39,091 bases of DNA from Tetmemena sp. SeJ-2015 (Eukaryota; Ciliophora; Spirotrichea; Sporadotrichida; Oxytrichidae), in NCBI GenBank assembly GCA_027382625.1, contig JAJKFJ010023889.1, positions 1 to 39,091 of the forward strand, in the 5' to 3' direction. Below the pieces are notes generated by a model that had not been told where the DNA came from, did not search any database, and saw only the letters and a list, made by a program, of their open reading frames with translations. A program made the position numbers and the translations under genes. Each line of letters starts with the position of its first letter. Position 1 is the first letter of the stretch. Below are positions 29,501 to 37,588 of the stretch, one piece after another.

Positions 29501-32050
29501 CTGAAAAGTGTTGCCTTCCTGATGAATGCAATAGAGACTATGAACATCTAAAGAGAGTGGTGGCTGTCGTTTCTTTCCTAAATACCTTTCTTCTCTTTAA
29601 ATAGAAAATATTTCTCAGTTTATTATTGATTAGTAAACATATTTTAATTCAAAATTAATTTCTTGTTATATTATAAGTCACCAAGTATCCTCTCTCTGGT
29701 TGCGAACTCCCTCAGATCCAGCATGAGTCGTTTCTGAATGGTCCTGAAGTAGTTGAGTGAGTAGAGCAGCTTAGTCTTATAGTCTCTGCTCTTCATGTGT
29801 CTGAGGATGTAGTAGGCGTGGATCATGTGCTGAGGGAGGTACCTCAAGCTGTTCTAGCTTATCGTGGGCACATCCTTCATCGGATCCTTCTGCTCCATGC
29901 TGATGTCGCCTCTCAGAGCCGAGAAGAAGTGCTCCTTCATGTTGGCACTCTCATCTTGCATGTTGCCCTTGCGAGCCTCGTCCTGCTGCTCCTTCTGCTT
30001 CTGCTGCTACTGCTGAGAGGGCTTCTTCTTCTTGTTCTTGAGCAGCTGTGTGAATCTGTCCTTCTGCTGAGCCTAATGCAGCCTGGCGGTCTCCTCTAAG
30101 ATGCGGTTGACTGTGGCCAAGTCATTCACGTCTAGGAAGTTGACAGCGGAGCGCAGCAGAGAGTCGATTGGGTTGTTCTGAGTGAGGTAGGCTGACTGCT
30201 TCATGATATATTGAGGCAGTTTAGGCTGCATGATGCCGCAGTAGTCGATCCAGTGAGAACAAGACTTGAGCCTTATGACCTTAAGTGAGCGGAAACCCTC
30301 GTCAGTGTTCAGAGACTCTTGAGACGGCACGTTATTCTTAGTCGTCGAAATGTCCTTGAAGATAGAAAAAAGTTTTAATTTGCCGATTCAATTCACTATT
30401 GTAGATGTTAGTGTCTATCTTTGTCATGTTTTGAAGATTTCTCTTCTAGATAGAGTTTTGGTCCTTCTCCTCGCCAGCGAAGGCGTCATAGAGTGAAAAC
30501 TGGCTCTTGATTATCTGCCTCTGGAAGTAAGTGGGGAAGAAGATAGTTATCTGGTAGGCGAAGGAGTAGCCCTAGTCCAGCTCTATGTCTCCATATATCC
30601 CATACTCGAGTGACTTGTCCAGGATCTAGATCTTCAACTCAAGAGAGAAGAATGAGAAGTATGAGAATTTTTAAACTATGAGAGTTGTCTATCATGTGTG
30701 GTGCATATTCATGGTCCACTTTCTGGGAGTACATGATCTGATCTGCCTTGCTCTGGATCTTAGCCTTGTACTTGGACACATTATAGCTCTCGATTATCAT
30801 CTCCAACTCCTCTGTCAGGTCCTGATTGTTCTTGGGTATCGTCTACTCTCCCCTCTGGAAAACCCTCTTCACAAAGTCCCTAAAGCATAGTAAAGACTTC
30901 ATGCTACTTACTCTTGCCTCTTGATGTTCTGTTGTCTCAAGGCGTTGTAGCCTTCGACAGCGTCGCTCCAGATTTCATAGCGCCTGTAGAGAGGCAGCCA
31001 TTTCAGTCTCGCCAGGAATTTATTGATCAGCTTGCTGCACTTCTACTCGTAGGTGGTCTGTCTGAGGTAGACCTCTATATCGTCCATCCTTATAGTGCTC
31101 ACTGGGTCCTAAAAAAAGACATCAGCATTAAAGAATTTTCTCTTACTAGATCAATGTTCTCAACGTAGAGACTGCCTCCTTCTTTGGCCTTGGTGTTGGG
31201 GCGAGTGTACCCTCTGGCGTTCTCGAAGTCGTCTTCGCCCTCCAGTCGGTCGCAGCGGTTGATAGCGTTCTCCATCTCGTACTCTATCTTTCCATACTTG
31301 AATGTCGCCTCGTGGCCCAGTCTCTCCATATACTCTGAAGTCAAAGCCAGGTGAGCCCATCTATTATAAAGCATCAGAACATTTAATTGTTGATCCATCT
31401 AATGAGCACTTTGTACTTCTTGTGTTGGAGTGTGTAGTGCCTCCTCTTATAGAATTGAGCAAGGTTTTTCCTAGTGAGCTCAGGAGGCGACAGGTCTTAA
31501 ATCGTCTCCAGCTCCTGTCTGTGCAACTCATCGCCCATATACACGATACAGAAAGAAATGGAGTCTTCATTTTGATTAAGTGTAGATAGGATCAGGTGTT
31601 GGGACTGAACTGATTCTGCGGAGGAGTTTCTCTCTGTAGTTCTTCTGACGCTCAGGGTCTTGAAGCAGGAAAGTCTCCGGCTTGAAGTAAAATATTCAAG
31701 TATTAGATATGATGACCACACTCACTTTATAAATATTCTCTTCTCTCCTTTCTCTAAAGGCAAAATTATTTTTAAGAAGAAGAGAAATTTTTCAAAGTCA
31801 TTAGAAAAAGAAGAATTTACTAATAGCAGTACTATTAATTTAAGGTCTTCAACTCTTATAAAGGAATTTTTTACTCACCGACTTGCTTGATGTCTATGAG
31901 GCAGCGATGGACTAGATCTTTGTAATTCATGTACACGTCCCTCAGCTACTCCGTGGACTGTTCCAAAGTCTCTTCCTTTTTATTCTGCGAGGAAGCTGCG
32001 TTGGTAGCAGGTTGCCCCCGCTTCGAACCTCCGCTTTGCAATGGTTACAT
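26524..32050 (-). CDS. CCDC162-like (DUF4549-type) protein
   Basis: After removal of IESs the N-terminal third resembles the DUF4549 domain of CCDC162-type proteins, which are found widely in ciliated eukaryotes. Features are FYKRRHYTLQHKKYKVLIRW, then an E-Y-x-x-A-like helix (KIEYEMENAINRCDRLE), then RMDDIEVYLRQTTYEQKC and KFLARLKWLPLYRRYEIW. From memory the family reads as a KY..LRW block, then an EY..A..RA.RL helix, then an EDl.iYLrWL block and a final LP motif. Function in other organisms is poorly known. Start ATG 32050; stop TGA 26524-26526. GT-AG introns include 31109-31146, 30881-30912, one near 27658-27717 and an outlier of 484 nt (29198-29681). Seven IESs with pointers are listed. 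A poly-Q/K stretch lies near 29990-30030. The C-terminal part holds the LRLRTELLFNISETVLL motif also seen at 19520-19600. Confidence 0.75.
26740..26781. mobile_element. Possible IES (42 nt), pointer GCA
   Basis: GCA at 26737-26739 and 26779-26781. Contains a TGA in frame; excision joins QEVYENQC to KMVNRQNFKVLY. The pointer is short and no GT-AG alternative was found. Confidence 0.5.
28295..28337. mobile_element. IES (43 nt), pointer TTGTC
   Basis: Pointer copies lie at 28290-28294 and 28333-28337. Excision joins SEIQCLD to KHIELLRMLITT on the minus strand. A 49-nt GT-AG intron with a different product is possible but loses residues. Confidence 0.7.
29198..29681 (-). other. 484-nt GT-AG intron
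   Basis: GTGACTTATAAT...GCTATTATAG on the minus strand, phase 1 on both sides, joining REFATRERIL to VQPIIPSTEADR. It is about ten times longer than other introns here and very AT-rich. A nested IES or mobile piece is possible. Confidence 0.55.
30355..30415. mobile_element. IES (61 nt), pointer TGTC
   Basis: Pointer copies lie at 30351-30354 and 30412-30415. No in-phase GT-AG. Excision joins NLQNMTKID to ISTTKNNVPSQE on the minus strand. Confidence 0.7.
30648..30684. mobile_element. IES (37 nt), pointer GAGAG
   Basis: Pointer copies lie at 30643-30647 and 30680-30684. Excision joins HMIDNSL to ELKIQILDKSLEYG; the GT-AG choice is out of phase. Confidence 0.75.
30881..30912 (-). other. GT-AG intron, 32 nt
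   Basis: GTAAGTAGCATG...ATGCTTTAG, strong donor, phase 2, joins QQNIKRQE to DFVKRVFQRGE. Confidence 0.75.
31109..31146 (-). other. GT-AG intron, 38 nt
   Basis: GTAAGAGAAAAT...TTTTTTTAG, phase 0, joins SLYVENIDL to DPVSTIRMDDIEV. Confidence 0.75.
31363..31400. mobile_element. IES (38 nt), pointer CCATCT
   Basis: Pointer copies lie at 31357-31362 and 31395-31400. Excision joins KKYKVLIRW to AHLALTSEYMERL, restoring the KY..LRW block expected of the DUF4549 family. No GT-AG intron fits. Confidence 0.85.
31549..31588. mobile_element. IES (40 nt), pointer GATA
   Basis: Pointer copies lie at 31545-31548 and 31585-31588. Excision joins VPTPDPI to VYMGDELHRQELE on the minus strand and removes a TGA. 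Confidence 0.75.
31686..31890. mobile_element. IES (205 nt), pointer GCTTGA
   Basis: Pointer copies lie at 31680-31685 and 31885-31890. It begins with an intron-like GTGAGT on the minus strand, but GT-AG splicing gives the wrong phase. Excision joins HRCLIDIK to PETFLLQDPERQ. Longest IES found here. Confidence 0.8.
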
Positions 32051-32227
32051 TTTCTTTGCTTTCTTAAATTAAATTTAACTTCTCAATTATTGACTCACTC
32101 ATTCACAATAAAGAAAGAAATATAGAGAGTAAAGTATCTTTAGTGAGTGAGTGTGTTTATTAGTGCTTGTGTGTTATTTATCATATAGTCTGGGGAGATG
32201 AGCCAGAGGATGAGGACGAAAATATTT
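32051..32227. other. Short AT-rich spacer
   Basis: About 177 bp between two minus-strand genes, with GTGAGTGAGTGTG-like low-complexity sequence near 32140-32175. No gene. Confidence 0.5.
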
Positions 32228-35057
32228 TCAATTTAAATTACAAATTCTAAATTATACACATATAAGTTGTAATTTTTGGTCATCCTGAAGTAGATACTGG
32301 CTACTCTGGAATTTGCTTAGTGCTTACTCTGGATTGAGAATCGCTTCTCCATCATCCCCTTCCTCCTCAGACAAAATAGCTGCTCTGTTCAGCTTATATT
32401 GGCTCAGAAAGAAATGGTTGGGTGAGATGAGTTCTTGCTAGTGACCAGCGAATAATTTGCTCAAACTTTGATGCTGATGAATCTCATTATCCAAATCTAC
32501 TCCCTCATCTTACTACTGTAAAGCGATATTCTTTACTGACCCTGAATTCTAAAATTGCAGCCTCATTTAACCTCCAAAAGCCTGGCGAGACTAGTCCATT
32601 TCGAGTGCTGCTTGGATATTCTGAATCTTATTTTCTCTCTAAGCTAAAAGCTTGGAATTGAAGTTCTCCTAGCTTGCTTTACGCGCTTAAACTTTATTAT
32701 TGCCTATTAAGATAGAGTTGCTATTATCTTATAGTTCTGCTAACTAGATTTTGACTATCAAGCTGGAGCTTTGATTGTTATCTTCTATTGCTGAATTTGG
32801 TTCAATTTGATTATTGGTGCTCGTTTTTTGCATGTAGAATTACTCCTATGAGTGTTATGGACATCACTGATAGGGTCTTTTATCTTCAAATTTGCTGGTC
32901 TATAAACTCTCATTACCAATCACGCATTATTAATCTTCAGAATTAGCCCTACAACTCTATCTCTATTTTTGTAGAGACTTCTATTGAGACTATACTGCCA
33001 TTTTCTTGCCAAAAAGTTTAAGGTGACCTTTCAAAGTACCTTTTCCCTTCTTGAAGAGCAGCTTCTCTTTCTTTATAAAGTGCGTTTTATGCAACTTCTT
33101 AATGCTTTGATGCTGTTTGAGAAGCTTTCCCTTGCTGCCATTTTTCCTGGTCTCGTAAGGAGTAGAGTTCTTGAGAATGCTATCCACGATCCAATTATAG
33201 TCTACCAGTTTGCTCGTGTCCGCCTAAGTCTCTAGTGGTCTCCTCATCATACTATAAAGCTCATTCATCTTGCTCAACTCGAGTGATTATCTAAGAGGAG
33301 GCTTCTAAACTTTCTATTGGAGGTTTTGAGAGGGCAAGCTTTCAAATTTGGAAGAGGTGGAGTCTTCCTCCTCGGTCTCGCACCCCACCACACCTACTTT
33401 CTAAAGAGTAATCTGCTGTAACTTGGAGAGTGGTGTAAACTCTAGATTGAAGTTAGTAAACTGAAAGTTCTAGAGATAGCTGTCGATGCTCTCTATCAAG
33501 GGCGAGTGGAAAATAACCTTCACCACCCGCGCAGATTCATAGATTGCAAGCCTGATTTGGAAGTTCTGACTGGCCTGAGGCTTTTGGAAAAGTGTGAGAG
33601 ATTCGATATTGAAGTTGGGGAAGTCAGGCTTATTATTCAAGTGCTTAGAGTCTAGAGTAACTTTGAGGAAGTGTTCTAGGTAGGGCAGCCAGGCGAGTAA
33701 CTCAATTACGCTCATTATCAAATGCTTGCTGCACTCTTCTAAAAGGAAAAAATATCAAACACTTTTAATCTACGTAAGTAAGTAGAGAGTATTGATAGAG
33801 CTGTGGCATCTCCTACTACAGATACTATGAAATGCGAGTGATGTGCATCTTTCAAGTGGTGGTCTCAACTTGTGACTCAAAGAGCGAGCGTGCTTTGTTA
33901 TACCTCTGGAGCAGTTTCTAATTTCTCTGTCTATGAAACTCCTTGATTTGCTGTCTGGAACTTGCTCGCCTCAGATCAAAGCTGTTTCTTAAGTTGTTGT
34001 TATACTAAGAGTAACCCGTCTACTAGAGCTGCTCTTCCTCCCAAGGTTCTACAAAAACTGGCTTGCAAAGCCTTTTAGAGCGCTCTCTTAAGAGGATATT
34101 CTTGGATTAGACTCTTTAATTTTGAACAGGGCTTATTAAAACTGCTGCCTCTAGGTTATTTTAATCAACTTAATCATCTTGCTCTTGAAGGATGTTGACT
34201 TGACTTTCTACGATTTGCATAAGAGGAGACAGTTTTGTACTTGAACAACAAATTTTTAACTTATAATTAAGGATTATTTAGAGCTACAAACCAAAAATAA
34301 AGTGCAAACATTGATTATCTTTCATAGAGTTAGTTCTTAGATGTTTCAAGTTGCCCACTTGATACCTGGGATTTTCACTCTGTAGCTGGTCATTTCTTTA
34401 TGATCTAGGTTATAAATTGGTGGCAGGCTCCTTCTCAACTCGTTAATCTCTCTTTGATGCTATCCTCGCTTGCTTTCTAGGAAGCAATCCTGGCAATAAT
34501 GGCTAGAGGAACTGCAAACCCCATGGCTGCAACTATCAATAGGAAGGTGATGCTTGACTGTGTTATAAACAACTGGAGGTTATAAATTGATGGGTGGCAG
34601 ACTGTAGCCCAACCCACCATCTCCCTACTCCAAACTATTGTAAGGTGCGAAGCCTGCCTCATCTCTGAAAATCCAGTCGTGCTAGTACCTGATCACATGC
34701 TTTTGCTTATCAACCTCCTCTAGATTCCTCTTCTATTTCATCTTCAAAAGCTTGGCGTGAGCTATTTCATTAGCCAAGAAGGTTTTGTTAGTGAGCTGAC
34801 TCGCTTTACGCAGAGACTTGTCCATCTCATTCACTAGCTATAAGTAGGAATGAGAAAACGCTCTATGAATTTAAGATAACTTTTCTATTTACTCCAACAG
34901 CAGTGTGTAGATCAGCAAGTGATTAAGACTTGAGCTGGTGTTAATTGAGATCTCTCTCGTTGGCCTTGCGCATTTCATAGTCTATCCTCCGGTAGCCGGG
35001 AAAGTAGTCCTAGCTTGCGTGATAGGTCGGATACCAGTAGCTGCCCTCATAAGCCAT
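32228..35057 (-). CDS. Unknown N/S/Q-rich protein with Lys-rich segment
   Basis: I do not recognise this protein. Start ATG 35057 (MAYEGSYWYPTYHASQDYFP), stop TGA 32228-32230. Order of parts: an aromatic N-terminus and a basic helical segment (LLKMKQKRNLEEVDKQKHVI). An N/Q-rich linker leads to REFHRQR-like coils. Then comes a possible folded domain (SVIELLAWLPYLEHFLKVTL ... RVVKVIFHSPLIESIDSYL). An acidic patch follows, then YNWIVDSILKN with a very Lys-rich stretch near 33000-33130, and a long Asn/Ser/Gln tail. A GT-AG intron is at 34838-34892 (55 nt). A 170-nt IES lies at 34419-34588. Frame joins near 33720-33850 and 32850-32870 are not resolved; both show TGA in the reading frame. It is divergent from the PIG-Q gene, starts 155 bp apart. 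Confidence 0.6.
34419..34588. mobile_element. IES (170 nt), pointer AGGTTATAAATT
   Basis: A 12-base pointer lies at 34407-34418 and 34577-34588. Each copy is followed by a further match (TGGTGGCAG / TGATGGGTGGCAG), so the flanking repeat is longer but gapped. Excision gives LPPINLQPRSQRNDQLQ and a frame that stays open for over 100 codons. The inside codes for a hydrophobic stretch (LLIVAAMGFAVPLAII) that is probably chance. Confidence 0.7.
34838..34892 (-). other. GT-AG intron, 55 nt
   Basis: GTAAATAGAAAAG...CTTATAG on the minus strand, phase 0, joins LHTAVG to LVNEMDKSLRKA and removes a TGA. Confidence 0.6.
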
Positions 35058-35212
35058 TACAGAAATTATTATCACAATCCATTCCACTAATCCAATTTAA
35101 ATACACACATTGGCGGCTCATCAGTCAAGATTAGCAGGGTTTAGAATATGAGCACATTTGTTTACAAATGACGCTAATTAATCTATAAAGTTTATTATTG
35201 CTATAATTTAAA
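35058..35212. promoter_or_regulatory. Short bidirectional promoter region
   Basis: Only 155 bp separate the ATGs of two divergent genes. AT-rich, especially 35165-35210. No clear TATA element can be assigned. Confidence 0.45.
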
Positions 35213-37436
35213 ATGGCAAGTAGTGAAGAGCAGAACATAGCGAACATTTTCTTCCCAGAGAGCAAACTCAAGCAGGAGGGCTTCCTCGTTGGCTTCAACT
35301 TCGAGGGCTTCTTAATCGTGATAACAGCAGTCGTGCCCAGCAGCCAGGCCTCCAACTTAGATGAGCTGCAGTCACTGGTGCAAGAGCCAAGGTTCAAGAC
35401 TTTTAACAACTACACGGCTAGTGAGCTCCTCATACTGGGAGTGGTCGAAGGCGAATAGTCGCAGCTGAGTAAGAGAAGCGATGTGCTGCAGTTCAAGTAG
35501 GACTAGAATATTTGGATCACAATTAAGAAGACTGAGCTTAAGAAGAAGAAGATAGTCCTTGAATTGAAAGACCTCATCATCTGTGAATACAAGTACATGC
35601 TTTCAAATGGATGTGTAGCTCAAATTATTTTCTTACAGTACAAGGTATGTCCTCATTTCATTCTCTATCCCAAGCAAAAGGAGGGCGAGTTCTTGTCCCT
35701 ATCGCAGATGAACTTTGGCGAGGTCATAAATCGAAGTCGAGACTGGGACAAGAAGTCCCCCTATATCCCTCAAAATGAGCTCTTCTCTTACGACGATCTC
35801 ACAGAGAATGATATCATAGTCAGGCAAATTAACTGCTCTAGAATACTTAATAGACTGTTAGAGGAGAGATTGAAAACCCCAGCTTTGAAAGATGTTCCCT
35901 TCTAGGCTGACACTGATTTGTATGGAAGGGAGAACTAGTGGCTCAAGTTCAGCTTCGTACTCAAGATCTTTACCTTCCTGTACTTGATAGTGTACCTGCC
36001 TTACAGCCTTATACTGACTCTCTCAGGCTTTTTCAAACCCTTGAAGAGCATGAATACCTTTATGCAGTTCGAAAAGAAGCTTCACCATTTTAATAATCCT
36101 CTTATAGATCAATTTTATTAAGCTTGAGAACTTTAGGAAAGTAAGAAACTATCTTCACCTTTTAAAAGAGAAGTCCCTTCACCCCCAGCTCTGCTTCGAC
36201 AACCACTTCTTCAAAATGTCCTTGTACGTGAAGATGGCCTCCTTGATAGTGCAATTCGTGATCGACATAGCTATGGGACTGGCTATGCTCTACTTTATAA
36301 CCTATCGAGCGCAAGACATAATGAAGATATTCCATTACTTCGGATAAGGTTTGCATGTGGACGTCCTGGATAGGCAAGTCAAATGGCTCATGGGTCTACC
36401 TGCAGGATTCAAACCCAATCCCAACTTGGATAACTTCCTTGGGCACTTGATGTTAGACATAATCTGGCTGTGGAACTTCATAACCACTGAATTAGTGCAC
36501 TACGAGCCCACGATGATAAGGTACTTTGGCCTATTTGGAGTCTTTGGAATAAACATCTAGCTTGCTATGTGCCACGATCTCCTTTTCTTCTGCTCCACTC
36601 ACATCTTCATTCAACAATCATCCTATGTTCAATGCAAAATGAGGATGCGAATTTATCATTCTCTACACTGTGTTTGCAGTGGTGTACAAGAACTTGCTAG
36701 AGATGTTCGGGACTCTGATGCGACTCTTCAGAGGCAAGAAATTCAACGTGCTCAGGAAAAGACTGGACGGCAACAACTTCCAAATCCAAGAGTTGTACCT
36801 CGGCGTGCTCATAGTGAGTATGATCATTTAAAGAATAGATCAGATGATCATAGCATTATCAAATTTTTGAATTTTCCTTGCACCCACGATCGCCATGTAC
36901 TACTACGTGTGCTTCATCGCGCTTATTTTGAGCATCCTGCTTCTTTAAACTGTGCTCCTGATTGCCTAGATCTTTGTCTCAAGTTTCCCCTTCTACCTCC
37001 TCTGTATGACTATCAGCAGGCCTTATGTGCTGATGAGTAAAAGAAAAATATTTCAATTTCACTGTGCTTCCAAACTCCTTCACTCTGGAGATAAATGAGA
37101 ACATTTTCCAGGCAAGGATAAGGCCTAATAAGAGCAACACTGGCTCTGTTCTGCAGCACTTCTTCGGGGAATTTGGCCAGGGACTCAAGAATACTTTTGC
37201 AGAGGCCTCACCCATCAACCTCATCGGCAAGGTCATCAAAGGCGATAACCTGATCACAGTAATGAAGAACCTACTCAACATCTCAGCTAGAGTCAATTAT
37301 AAAGTAGAGGTTACTAATTGCAAGAAATTTTACCTTTTAAGTGAATGAGATACCCTCTGACTAGCTTTAGAAGCCTCAGGGAGTGGATAAGAGACCCAAC
37401 ATCTTCAAGGAGTTATTTTCACTCCTTGTCAATTGA
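35213..37436 (+). CDS. PIG-Q/GPI1, GPI-GlcNAc transferase subunit
   Basis: This is the Gpi1/PIG-Q subunit of the ER membrane complex that transfers N-acetylglucosamine to phosphatidylinositol, the first step of GPI-anchor synthesis. Diagnostic blocks: KWLMGLPAGFKPNPNLDNFL, then a hydrophobic region ending in CHDLLFFCSTHIF, then the hallmark MRLFRGKKFNVLRKRLDG and ELYLGVLIVSMIIFLAPTIA, then TISRPYVL. Several membrane-spanning helices are visible between about 35950 and 37020. Start ATG 35213; stop TGA 37434-37436, giving the C-terminus ...NIFKELFSLLVN. Five to six IESs interrupt it. Removing them reproduces family spacing exactly, for example GVLIVSMII joined to FLAPTIAMYYY. The N-terminal 200 residues are divergent. 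Its own start shares a 155-bp promoter with the divergent gene to the left. Confidence 0.92.
35594..35644. mobile_element. Possible IES (51 nt), pointer TACAAG
   Basis: Pointer copies lie at 35588-35593 and 35639-35644. The frame is open with or without removal (length divisible by three), so this rests only on the repeat and the AT-rich, pyrimidine-rich inside. Confidence 0.4.
36087..36183. mobile_element. IES (97 nt), pointer CTTCACC
   Basis: CTTCACC occurs at 36080-36086, 36154-36160 and 36177-36183. Excision between the outer copies joins QFEKKLH to PQLCFDNHFFKMS. The unexcised frame hits TGA. The third internal copy is notable. Confidence 0.85.
36613..36661. mobile_element. IES (49 nt), pointer TCATTC
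   Basis: Pointer copies lie at 36607-36612 and 36656-36661. Excision joins LFFCSTHIFI to LYTVFAVVYKNLL, matching PIG-Q family spacing before the LFRGKK motif. Confidence 0.88.
36830..36874. mobile_element. IES (45 nt), pointer ATTT
   Basis: Pointer copies lie at 36826-36829 and 36871-36874. Contains an in-frame TGA and no usable GT-AG pair. Excision gives GVLIVSMIIFLAPTIAMYYY, gap-free against the animal PIG-Q pattern. Confidence 0.88.
37032..37068. mobile_element. IES (37 nt), pointer TGTGCT
   Basis: Pointer copies lie at 37026-37031 and 37063-37068. Excision joins TISRPYVL to PNSFTLEINENIFQ. Unexcised, the frame ends at TGA. Confidence 0.85.
37306..37342. mobile_element. IES (37 nt), pointer AAGT
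   Basis: Pointer copies lie at 37302-37305 and 37339-37342. Excision joins NISARVNYKV to NEIPSDQLQKPQG and moves the stop from a premature TGA to 37434. Confidence 0.8.
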
Positions 37437-37588
37437 TTATTGAAATTCCTTTACAGTAGTTGTATTTTACTTAAAAACAGTTTTCTCAAAATCTCCCTCC
37501 AACTCATTCATTATACATCTTCTTTTTTACTTCAGTTTATGATAGATCAAAGTTGGCAGCAGAAGAAGAATAGATACAATAGAAATTT
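37437..37588. other. Short spacer
   Basis: About 150 bp between two plus-strand genes, pyrimidine-rich near 37520-37545. The frame of the next gene is open here, so a first exon could lie in it. Confidence 0.4.
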
